Origin: COMBO-56-21 sp963705355
GTDB taxonomy: Archaea; Thermoplasmatota; Thermoplasmata; UBA10834
Length of the DNA stretch: 64,000 bases
Assembly: GCA_963705355.1 (NCBI GenBank)
Contig: OY970070.1
Coordinates: 992,001-1,056,000 of the forward strand
Direction of reading: 5' to 3'
Positions 17,170-24,590 of the stretch are shown one piece after another. A model generated the notes under the pieces. That model searched no databases. It was not told where the DNA came from and saw only the letters and a program-made list of their open reading frames with translations. Position numbers and translations under genes: made by a program. Positions within the stretch are counted from its first letter, which is position 1; each line of letters begins with the position of its first letter.

Positions 17170-18399
17170 TCACGCAGTTGGTCTCACGTTCTTGAAGGTA
17201 CGATAGAACAGGATGATCGATACGACGTAGAACCCTGTGGCCAGAAGGAACGGGGCCTCGAAGTTGCCGGAGGAGAGCAGGATTCCGCCCACGATCGTGC
17301 TGGCGCTGTTCGGCAAGCGCCAGAAGATTGCGTTTATCGCGCTCGCGAGTCCGCGCTCCTCCTTTGTTATGATGCCCATCAAGAAGGAGTCCAGGAGGGG
17401 CACGCCCATGTTCATAAGCGCGGCTCGGACCAAGTAGAAGCCCGCTGCGAGTGCCGCATTGGGTATGAACGCCAGGCTGAACATGAACACGGTGGAGAGA
17501 CCCTGCACGAGCACGATCGCCCTGATCATACCATATCTGTGGGCGAGCCCCGAACTGACGATCGCAGCCAGGCCCATGAGAACGCTCGACGCGGCAAGGA
17601 GGGGCCCGCTGAGGGAGTCTTCGATGCCGAACCTGAGCAACAGCCAGGTCGGGATGAGGGGGATTATGAAGCCCGCTCCCAGGCCTATGAGGCTGTTTAT
17701 GCCAGAGAATTTGAGGAGCATCCCAGTGCTCTTTCCCTTCAAGGAGAGCTTCTCCGGAGGGTGCATGTCCTCCTTGTAGTCCTTCAGCAAGAGCCAAAGC
17801 AGGACCGGAGAGACGAAGGCCACAAGACCGAGTATCAGCATGACTTTCGTGTGGATTTCCTGCGAACTCACCCCAAGCCACTCCTCGATTGCAGGGAAGG
17901 CGATTGGGAGCGCCATTCCAGAGGCAAAGGACGCAGTGCCGACGATGAACGAGAGCGAGAACGCTGCGTTCCTGTTGCTCAGATCTGTCTGGTCCGCAAT
18001 CAGAGCGTTCCAGGCGGCGGCAAACGCGCCCTCCGCAAAACCAGCGACCACGCTCGCAATCAAAAGGTACAGCAGGTCAGTGGTAAAGGCGTAGACTATC
18101 AGGGCTGGAGGGACCAATGCCAACCCGATGATGATGATCCATTTCCTGCCCTTCCTGTCCGCGAGCAGACCGATCGGAACGGCGGTGGCCACTGATGTGA
18201 TGCCGTTCAGGCCCAGAATCAGCCCGACGTCCTTCTTGAGGCCGATCTCTGGCAGGGCAAGATAGGCCGTGATCAGGATGACCAGATAGCCGTAACCGAC
18301 TCCGTTGAACGACGACAGGTAGATGAGCCGCTTGACGCGAGAGGGCACGGCCTGGTACATCGTCCGCCAGCTCCTCTTCGGCGCGTCCTGATCCTCCAT
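17170..18399 (-). CDS. MFS transporter
   Basis: 409 residues from ATG 18399; the frame extends upstream, but a gaggac purine stretch precedes this ATG and the extra residues look non-coding. Twelve hydrophobic helices are evident. The MFS loop 2-3 signature is GLLADRKGRKWIIIIG, and the second half has an equivalent SGLAHRYGMIRAIVLV. Helix 5 carries FAEGAFAAAWNALIAD. Typical of multidrug or sugar-type efflux proteins; substrate unknown. It is convergent with the GNAT gene at 16568. Confidence 0.85.
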   Translation of the reverse strand: MEDQDAPKRSWRTMYQAVPSRVKRLIYLSSFNGVGYGYLVILITAYLALPEIGLKKDVGLILGLNGITSVATAVPIGLLADRKGRKWIIIIGLALVPPALIVYAFTTDLLYLLIASVVAGFAEGAFAAAWNALIADQTDLSNRNAAFSLSFIVGTASFASGMALPIAFPAIEEWLGVSSQEIHTKVMLILGLVAFVSPVLLWLLLKDYKEDMHPPEKLSLKGKSTGMLLKFSGINSLIGLGAGFIIPLIPTWLLLRFGIEDSLSGPLLAASSVLMGLAAIVSSGLAHRYGMIRAIVLVQGLSTVFMFSLAFIPNAALAAGFYLVRAALMNMGVPLLDSFLMGIITKEERGLASAINAIFWRLPNSASTIVGGILLSSGNFEAPFLLATGFYVVSIILFYRTFKNVRPTA

Positions 18400-18630
18400 T
18401 GGCTTCTGTCCTCTCTCGACCGCGAATAGGGGAACACGCCTTTTAAGAAGTGTTTGGGGGTCGGTTGAAACTTGAGCATGCGAGAGATCAGGCACCGACG
18501 TCCCACGACGTCGCGAAGTAGAAGAAAATCCAGGCGGATGACGATATGAGGTTTCATTACGGCAAGAAAGGCAAAGCCAAAGGAAACAAGAACGCAGGCC
18601 AGGGACGAATGGAAGGAAGTAGTAGGCTGC

Positions 18631-18858
18631 ATGAGCTGTGGCCTCCCAGTTGATTCGACGTCAAGAAAGGCGATCGCTGAGATCGGCCAGGTCTGTCCCC
18701 ACTGCATAGACAACGGAGGGCATATGAAGTCCTACAACGAGGTCTTCGAAAGGCTCGTCACTCAGCACTTCATGAAACAGCAGAAGATGTCCAGGCCAGA
18801 GGCGGAGAAGGCCGCGACCGAGCACCTGAAGAAGGTGCCAGCGTGGAGAGACCTGTGA
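18631..18858 (+). CDS. Small zinc-ribbon protein with an uncertain 5' end
   Basis: 75 residues from ATG 18631. It resembles small putative zinc-ribbon proteins that read C-x2-CG...C-x2-C, then a Lys-Ser-Tyr motif and a helical tail ending in PAW. Here VCPHC and HMKSYNEVFERL are present, with SRPEAEKAATEHL and VPAW at the end. The first cysteine of the first knuckle lies just upstream of the ATG (the frame reads G-C-M-S-C-G). That frame is open back to a TGA at 18547 but has no ATG, GTG or TTG. Either an unusual start is used or the 5' end is damaged. Confidence 0.6.
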   Translation: MSCGLPVDSTSRKAIAEIGQVCPHCIDNGGHMKSYNEVFERLVTQHFMKQQKMSRPEAEKAATEHLKKVPAWRDL

Positions 18859-19034
18859 GAGATACGTAAGAAGAGCGACTAAGCCCCTTGATCAACAGCT
18901 GTCATACTTGCTGAGATCCAGGGTTCTTCCGGCTAGTAGACCCGCCATCACTGGGAACTGCTGAGACCTGGAATTCTGATGTTTGGGGCAAGTGTAATAT
19001 TGACGCAGAGTGTCAGGGACCGCGGAGAGATATC

Positions 19035-19814
19035 TTGACCGAAACACCAGAGGAAGTCAAGTTCAAGAAACTGAAGAACTTCAACATTGCAATGGGGTTC
19101 CTGCACATGATCCAGGGAGGCCTCATTCTCTGGCTGAGCAACGGCTTTTCCTTGCCAGTGAACAACACGCTTCTGCGCTACAACGCCGCGAGCCAGACTA
19201 TCGGCTCAGTGACTGACACGCTCGGCAATATTCCGCTCGGGCCAATGATCGCGTTGTTCCTCTTCATCTCGATGATAGCCCATTTCTCGGTGTCGACCTT
19301 CGGATACCAGTGGTACGTCAGGAACCTCAAGAAGGGCATCAACTACGCGCGCTGGTACGAATACGCATTCAGCTCTTCGATCATGATAGTCGTGATCGCG
19401 ATGCTTTGCGGCATCTACGAGCTCTCGAGCCTCATTCTCATCTTCGCGCTCAACGCGACCATGAACCTGTTCGGCCTCATGATGGAGCTCCACAACCAGA
19501 CGACCAAGAAGACCAACTGGACGGCATTCATCTTCGGGTCGTTCGCAGGTTTGATCTGCTGGATAGTGTTGGGCATCTACTTCTTCGGGGCGCTCTTGGG
19601 GTCTACATCCTCGGTCCCGACCTTCGTGTACTTGATTTTCGTGTCCTTGGCGATATTCTTCAACATATTCGCCGTGAACATGATACTCCAGTACAGGGCC
19701 AAGGGAAAGTGGAAGGACTACCTCTTCGGTGAGAGGGTGTACATCATCCTCAGCCTCGTGGCGAAGTCGGCCCTCGCATGGCAGGTGTTCGCCGGAACGC
19801 TTAGAGGCGCATGA
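19035..19814 (+). CDS. Heliorhodopsin
   Basis: A 259-residue seven-helix retinal protein of the heliorhodopsin family, which has inverted topology (N-terminus inside) compared with type 1 rhodopsins. The retinal Schiff-base lysine is K244 in ILSLVAKSALAWQVF. The counterion glutamate is E109 in RWYEYAFSSSIM. The family histidines are H24 (helix 1) and H83 (helix 2). NATMNLFGLMMELHN and GERVYIILS are further family marks. Heliorhodopsins do not pump ions in most studies and are regarded as light sensors or regulators. The start is TTG at 19035 after cggagag, with a TATA-like gtaatattg near 18994. The SOUL gene follows 36 bases later. Confidence 0.95.
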   Translation: MTETPEEVKFKKLKNFNIAMGFLHMIQGGLILWLSNGFSLPVNNTLLRYNAASQTIGSVTDTLGNIPLGPMIALFLFISMIAHFSVSTFGYQWYVRNLKKGINYARWYEYAFSSSIMIVVIAMLCGIYELSSLILIFALNATMNLFGLMMELHNQTTKKTNWTAFIFGSFAGLICWIVLGIYFFGALLGSTSSVPTFVYLIFVSLAIFFNIFAVNMILQYRAKGKWKDYLFGERVYIILSLVAKSALAWQVFAGTLRGA

Positions 19815-19850
19815 GCGTCTGGCAGTACTGGCCGGCGGTAAGAGGCGACA

Positions 19851-20381
19851 ATGCCCGAGAGTATTGAGTACTCCGTGCTGAGGAGCATGGGAAAAATCGA
19901 GATCCGGATGTATCCGAAGCTACTGCTTGCGACGGTCACGGGGATGCCAGACAACCAAGCGTTCAGCATCTTGTTCGACTACATTTCGGGGAGGAACAGA
20001 TCCAGCAGGAGAATTCCGATGACCGCACCCGTCATTTCAGCCGAGTACGGCTCTGAGAAGATACCAATGACGGTGCCCGTCGTGTCTGGACGGAACTCGT
20101 TCTCGTTCGTGATGCCCTCAAGCTACACTGTCTATACTGTACCTGAACCCTTGGATTCGCGGATGAGCATCGAGGAAGTTCCCGAGAGACGTGTCGCGAC
20201 GATTGTTTTCAGGGGACGAACCGCGCCAAGGATTGTCCAAAGAAGGACGGAGGATCTTCTGGCCGTTCTGAAAGCCCAGGGCATAAGGCCCAAGGGCGAC
20301 CCTTTTCTGATGAGGTACAACCCTCCCTTCACGCCGGGATTCATGCGAAGGAACGAGATAGGCATCGAAGTAGAGACCTGA
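19851..20381 (+). CDS. SOUL family heme-binding protein
   Basis: 176 residues, the full length of a SOUL/HBP domain. Family marks are the N-terminal YSVLRSMGKIEIRMYPKLLL, RIPMTAPVIS, KIPMTVPVVS, FVMPSSYTVYTVPEPLD, and the C-terminal FLMRYNPPFTPGFMRRNEI. SOUL proteins bind heme or porphyrins through a hydrophobic cleft; no enzyme motif is present. It lies 36 bases after the heliorhodopsin stop on the same strand, so the two are probably cotranscribed. A tetrapyrrole or heme link to a photoreceptor operon is inference. Its stop is only 6 bases from the convergent MtmB-like gene. Confidence 0.93.
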   Translation: MPESIEYSVLRSMGKIEIRMYPKLLLATVTGMPDNQAFSILFDYISGRNRSSRRIPMTAPVISAEYGSEKIPMTVPVVSGRNSFSFVMPSSYTVYTVPEPLDSRMSIEEVPERRVATIVFRGRTAPRIVQRRTEDLLAVLKAQGIRPKGDPFLMRYNPPFTPGFMRRNEIGIEVET

Positions 20382-20387
20382 GAACCT

Positions 20388-21779
20388 TCACAGTTCAGGC
20401 CTGAGCTCAACGCCCAGGTCGAGCATCTCCTTTTTGAAGCGCCTTACGATTGCAGCGTACTCCTTGCTCGGCCCTCTCGTGTCCACGTCCCAGCACTCAT
20501 GCATAAGCTTGCCGAGCGGCGGGTTGGGCAGTTTCGACTCGTACTTCTTGAGAAGGTCCTTCACGATTTCGTTCGCTTCGTTTCTCTTCTTCCCTGCGAC
20601 CGCGTGCGCGACCTCCGCGGAAATCCTCGGCTCGACCGGAGACATTCGGTCCTCGTACTTGTTTGATGCTGACCCCAGGGATTCGATCGACAGCCCCGAG
20701 GCAACTGCGGCTATCGCCGATGCGGATGTCTCCCGCAGAATCATCGGGGTGCACGGGCCCGCGGCTGTATAGTTGAGGCTCAGGCTGAGCAGATGAGTGT
20801 TCCTGCTTATCGCCTGGCCCATTGTGCTGATGACCCAGAGCAGATCCCTGCTGCTGTTTGATACGTACCTCAAGTGCAGCGGGAATGGTATCAGGTAGCT
20901 CGACTGGAGCGTTAGAATCCCCATTAGGTGGCTTGCGACTGCAGTCACGGCCGTACCTTCAGGACCGCCCGGGTATCCTCCGAGCAATGGGGCGAAGTCC
21001 ATCCCGATTGGCGCGCCCAGAGACAGCGCTACCGCCACCTTGTTCAGCCTGTCGAAATCGACCTTCATCGGATCCATGCTTGCGATCATGAACCCGTCTG
21101 ACGGCCTCAGCCCGAACCTCGGGTGTGTGGCAGATGCAAGAGCGATGGCCGACTCGGCGGTTGCGAGCGTGTTCATGAAGGGTATTCCCTGCCTTCCGAC
21201 TCTGTTGCATGCTTCGCGCGCGAGGATCGCGTTCCTCATCGCGGCCATGATCTCCAGAGGGGAGGCGGGTCTGACCCTGATTCCGCTCACGCGAGTGATC
21301 GCAGGTGTTGTGATCGCGTCCGTCTCCGGGATCTCGGCGTAGCCCTCCATAAGAGAGGAAAACACCGAATCAGTTGAAATGGCTCCTCCACCGGCACCGA
21401 GTAGGCACCACGGGGGAGTCCTGTCCTCCACCTTCCTGGACACGAACGCCTTCCGATCCCTCCCCTCTCCGAAATAGAGTTTCGAGGGTGCGTCGCGCAG
21501 GCCCTCCTTGATCTCCGATTCCGTGTATGAGATGACCCTGCCTGAGGAAATGCAGTATGCGCCGACATCCGCCAGCAACTCGATCCCCGCCTCGAACAGA
21601 TCATCGGCAAGCGAATTGTCGGAAGGTATCGGGTTCGCAGGGTCGAACTTGAGCCGGTACTCTTTGACCTTCTCCTGCACTTTCGGGGCGAACCGCCTGA
21701 GCTGGTAATCGTTCTCACCTAGGGGCAAGCCCTCGAGTGCTTTCTGCATGACATCTAGTATCTGGACCATGTGCAGCAT
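20388..21779 (-). CDS. Monomethylamine methyltransferase (MtmB) homologue without pyrrolysine
   Basis: 463 residues, close to the length of methanogen MtmB (458). Matches include LFEAGIELLADVGAYCISSG, RVISYTESEI, the PASPLEIMAA region, GGYPGGPEGTAV, AAGPCTPMILRETSASAI, the MSPVEPRISAEVAHAVAG region and CWDVDTRGPSKEY. In MtmB, residue 202 is pyrrolysine encoded by UAG. Here the aligned position, residue 202 in GRQGIPFMNT, is methionine (ATG), and the frame has no in-frame amber codon. No corrinoid protein gene is adjacent. It may methylate another acceptor or use another substrate. ATG 21779 or ATG 21770 could be the start, the latter better spaced from gaggga. Confidence 0.85.
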   Translation of the reverse strand: MLHMVQILDVMQKALEGLPLGENDYQLRRFAPKVQEKVKEYRLKFDPANPIPSDNSLADDLFEAGIELLADVGAYCISSGRVISYTESEIKEGLRDAPSKLYFGEGRDRKAFVSRKVEDRTPPWCLLGAGGGAISTDSVFSSLMEGYAEIPETDAITTPAITRVSGIRVRPASPLEIMAAMRNAILAREACNRVGRQGIPFMNTLATAESAIALASATHPRFGLRPSDGFMIASMDPMKVDFDRLNKVAVALSLGAPIGMDFAPLLGGYPGGPEGTAVTAVASHLMGILTLQSSYLIPFPLHLRYVSNSSRDLLWVISTMGQAISRNTHLLSLSLNYTAAGPCTPMILRETSASAIAAVASGLSIESLGSASNKYEDRMSPVEPRISAEVAHAVAGKKRNEANEIVKDLLKKYESKLPNPPLGKLMHECWDVDTRGPSKEYAAIVRRFKKEMLDLGVELRPEL

Positions 21780-21926
21780 CTCCCTCGAGATGGCCTAGAT
21801 CGACGAGCTTCTCCCAATCTCAATCCTTCTAGGCAGCGCGCTCCCGATTCCCTTCGGCATATAAGAAGCAATTCATGGTAGGCTCTCGCAGCCAGGCTAA
21901 TCATCAGAAAGCATCATCTCTCCGGA

Positions 21927-22751
21927 ATGCTGATACCCAGTCAGAGGAAAAGGATGAAATGCCCCAACTGTGGGTCAGAGAATCCCTACTCGAGAGGGGC
22001 GTGCCAGAAATGTGGAAAACTGCTTACAGGTTCTCTTGATTCTGCTGCGAGTCGAAAGACATCGCTGAGGACGCCCTCGTCTGAAAGAGCAAAACCCCTT
22101 CCTGTGCCAGAAAGGGAAGTGGAAAGACCTATTGATTACAGGGAGATTCCGAGGAAGATGAAACTCGAGTATTCGCTTGGAACAAGGGACCAGACGGCCA
22201 AGAACCTCGATGCTGTCCAGAGCCTTCTATCCAATTGTGCAAAGACCTCGATTGAGATCCATGCTCTCCTTCAAGAGGCCGCAAATCTGATCTGCAAGCA
22301 TTTCGGCATAGACGGCGTGAGCATCGGACTTAGGAGCCCTTCCGATGGCTTGTACAGGTACGAGGCGTTCGCAGGGCTGAGGGAGGATGCGATGGCGAGC
22401 GAGCGGCGTCTCGTCTACAAAAAGGAGCAATTCTTCGACAGCGGGTACAAGGGAAACGAAATCAGCAAACAATCCAGGATATACCTGACCGAAGAGAACC
22501 CGAATAGCCTAAGGAATGAGAAGGATTCCTTCAACCGGCCAATACTCCTCGAATCAACTCGCAGGTCCATCACCCAGAGTCTAGAAGGAGACTACATCGA
22601 CACGCATATCCTGAGCCCTGACGGAGAATTGCTAGGTTGGATAGAAATCTCCGGTACGAGGACCGGAATAATACCGGATGCCACGACGATAAAGTGGATC
22701 GAGTTGATTGCCTCGATCCTGAGTGCAGCGATAACAATAAACAAATCCTAG
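21927..22751 (+). CDS. Zinc-ribbon plus GAF-like sensor domain protein
   Basis: 274 residues. An N-terminal zinc ribbon (C12-x2-C15, C26-x2-C29: CPNCGSENPY then ACQKCGKLL) is followed by a Ser/Arg/Pro-rich linker (about residues 40-75) and a GAF-like domain paralogous to the protein at 15881: LLQEAANLICKHF, SDGLYRYEAF, NEISKQSRIY, GELLGWIEI, and a terminal IASILSAAIT helix. ATG 21954 (MKCPNC) is an alternative start. It lies 147 bases upstream of, and divergent from, the MtmB-like gene. Ligand and partners unknown. Confidence 0.65.
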   Translation: MLIPSQRKRMKCPNCGSENPYSRGACQKCGKLLTGSLDSAASRKTSLRTPSSERAKPLPVPEREVERPIDYREIPRKMKLEYSLGTRDQTAKNLDAVQSLLSNCAKTSIEIHALLQEAANLICKHFGIDGVSIGLRSPSDGLYRYEAFAGLREDAMASERRLVYKKEQFFDSGYKGNEISKQSRIYLTEENPNSLRNEKDSFNRPILLESTRRSITQSLEGDYIDTHILSPDGELLGWIEISGTRTGIIPDATTIKWIELIASILSAAITINKS

Positions 22752-22883
22752 AAACGACTTGGGCTGCACTCGATCGAGCAGCCAGAAGCAATCTCGAGCC
22801 CCGTAACTCTCCGCGACTCAGAATCCGAGAGGGCAAAAATACATACAGGGCGTGCTTTATTGCAGACTAGAAGAGGCGAATGA

Positions 22884-23432
22884 ATGGATGTATTTGATGC
22901 GGTTTTGGCAAGAAAGTCAGTGCGCGCTTATGATTCAAGACCCGTGCCAGCAGAAGTCCTGAAGAAAGTGCTCGAAGCAGGGAGACTTGCTCCTTCAGCC
23001 TCAAACCGTCAGCCGTGGTTCTTCCTGGCGGTCACCGATGCTGAGAAGCGAAAGGCTCTCACTGCGGGTCCATATGCTAAGTTCCTGAAGGAATCGCCCG
23101 TCGTGATCGTGGGGATTGGAGATCCTCAGACATCACCGGAGTGGTATGCCGTCGACGTGACGATCGCGCTGACGCAGATGGTGCTCGAGGCGACAAACGA
23201 GGGTCTCGGCACATGCTGGATCGGCAGCTTCTACGAGGACAAAGTCAAGGAAGCGCTGGCCATCCCAGGAAGGCTCAAGGTTGTGGCGATGCTGGCGGTC
23301 GGCTATCCGCGCGAAAAGACTGATATCGGCGCAAAGATCATGCGCAGGAGGAACAGGAAGCCGATGGAAGACATCCTGAGCTTCGAGCAGTTCGGCAACC
23401 CTGCGCCGAAGAGCTTTGGCGAGCAGGACTAG
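22884..23432 (+). CDS. Nitroreductase family protein (FMN)
   Basis: 182 residues, typical of one-domain nitroreductases. It starts MDVFDAVLARKSVRAYDSRP with the Arg-Ser-x-Arg FMN phosphate contact, followed by RLAPSASNRQPWFF and, near the end, GLGTCWIGSF and VAMLAVGYPREK, all standard for the fold. The enzyme uses FMN and NAD(P)H to reduce nitro, quinone or other electron-poor compounds; the natural substrate is unknown. An AT-rich element (aaaaatacata) about 45 bases upstream could be the TATA box. Confidence 0.92.
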   Translation: MDVFDAVLARKSVRAYDSRPVPAEVLKKVLEAGRLAPSASNRQPWFFLAVTDAEKRKALTAGPYAKFLKESPVVIVGIGDPQTSPEWYAVDVTIALTQMVLEATNEGLGTCWIGSFYEDKVKEALAIPGRLKVVAMLAVGYPREKTDIGAKIMRRRNRKPMEDILSFEQFGNPAPKSFGEQD

Positions 23433-23503
23433 GTTCTCCGCAGGCACCCTAAGTCGGGAAAAGGCTTATTCTCACCGCCGAGTTAAATCGACCAGGGCAT
23501 GCA

Positions 23504-23908
23504 ATGTCAGAGAATGTGAAGAAGTCGGAGGAAGACTGGAAGAAGGCCTTGAGGCCAGAGCAGTTCAAAGTGTTGCGCCAAAAAGCGACCGAGAGACCCT
23601 TCACGGGAGAGTATGTTGACAACTGGGAGAAGGGGGTCTACAGGTGCGCAGGGTGCGGGACAGAACTATTCTCATCTGACACGAAATTCGATGCAGGTTG
23701 CGGCTGGCCGAGCTTCTCCGCGCCTGCGAATGAGGGTAACATCGAGATGAAGCTCGACACCAGTCTGTTCACAGAGAGGACAGAGGTGCTGTGCAGCAAA
23801 TGCGGAGGCCATCTGGGGCATGTGTTCGACGACGGCCCTGCACCGACTGGCCAAAGGTACTGCATCAATTCCGCGGCGCTTCAGTTCGAGAAGAAGAAGG
23901 AAGAGTGA
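23504..23908 (+). CDS. msrB: Peptide methionine-R-sulfoxide reductase MsrB
   Basis: 134 residues, a complete MsrB. Zinc cysteines are in YRCAGCGTELF and VLCSKCGGHLGHVF, and GCGWPSFSAP and QRYCINSAALQF carry the substrate pocket and catalytic cysteine. It reduces R-methionine sulfoxide in damaged proteins, normally with thioredoxin. A TATA-like ggcttattc lies about 42 bases before the ATG. The SRAP gene follows 8 bases after the stop, so they form an operon. Confidence 0.96.
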   Translation: MSENVKKSEEDWKKALRPEQFKVLRQKATERPFTGEYVDNWEKGVYRCAGCGTELFSSDTKFDAGCGWPSFSAPANEGNIEMKLDTSLFTERTEVLCSKCGGHLGHVFDDGPAPTGQRYCINSAALQFEKKKEE

Positions 23909-23916
23909 TCCCGGAG

Positions 23917-24582
23917 ATGTGCGGCAGGTTCGCCCTCGCATTCGCAAAAGGTTTCTTCACGAGGTTCGAGATAATCGACCAACAGGCGAGCATCGAACCG
24001 CGGTTCAACATAACGCCCACACAGACCGTGCCGATCGTCACGAAAGACAGCCCGAATCATGTCGCAATGATGAGATGGGGGCTTGTTCCGTTCTGGGCCA
24101 AGGACCCGAAGATTGGCAACAAGCTCATCAACGCGCGAGCCGAGGGCATAACGAAGAGGCCGGCGTTCAGAGCGTCGGTCAAGCGAAGGCGGTGTCTGGT
24201 CCCGGCGACCGGATTCTACGAGTGGAAGAAGGCGAACGGCGGCAAGATCCCCCACTACGTCCGCATGAAAGACGACTCCTTTTTTGGCTTCGCGGGACTG
24301 TACGACCGATGGCACGACCCAGCCGACTCGGAGCTCCTCTCATTCACAATCATTACCACCACTCCGAACGCGATGATGAAGAATATACACAACCGGATGC
24401 CAGTGATCCTCAAACAAGAGGACGAAGAGGTGTGGTTGGACAAGGAGCCTCTTTCAGAAGAAACGCTGACCCGAATCCTGCAGCCGTTTCCCTCGAAACC
24501 CATGGTCGCCTATCCTGTGTCCCGAGCGGTGAATAATCCGAGCAACGAATCCGAGGATCTTATCGCACCATCACCAAGATAA
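23917..24582 (+). CDS. SRAP domain protein (YedK/HMCES), abasic-site shield
   Basis: 221 residues. The start is set by the invariant N-terminus MCGRF: after methionine removal, Cys2 is the residue that crosslinks to abasic sites in single-stranded DNA. Other marks are EPRFNITPTQTVPIV, MRWGLVPFWAKD, LINARAEGITKRPAF, CLVPATGFYEWKK with the active-site Glu, and a final NRMPVIL segment with the conserved His in IHNRMP. A purine-rich ccggag precedes the ATG. It is 8 bases downstream of msrB, joining DNA and protein damage responses on one transcript. It converges on an MFS gene 8 bases away. Confidence 0.94.
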   Translation: MCGRFALAFAKGFFTRFEIIDQQASIEPRFNITPTQTVPIVTKDSPNHVAMMRWGLVPFWAKDPKIGNKLINARAEGITKRPAFRASVKRRRCLVPATGFYEWKKANGGKIPHYVRMKDDSFFGFAGLYDRWHDPADSELLSFTIITTTPNAMMKNIHNRMPVILKQEDEEVWLDKEPLSEETLTRILQPFPSKPMVAYPVSRAVNNPSNESEDLIAPSPR

Positions 24583-24590
24583 GGCCGGGC

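Noticed and set aside
17068..18195. A long plus-strand open frame (375 codons) opposite the MFS transporter
   Set aside because: It is highly charged, low in hydrophobics, has no family match and lies antisense to a clear 12-helix transporter; it comes from the codon bias of the opposite strand.
20388..21779. Possible pyrrolysine (amber) read-through in the MtmB-like gene
   Set aside because: There is no in-frame TAG, the gene ends at TGA, and the aligned Pyl position is a plain ATG codon.
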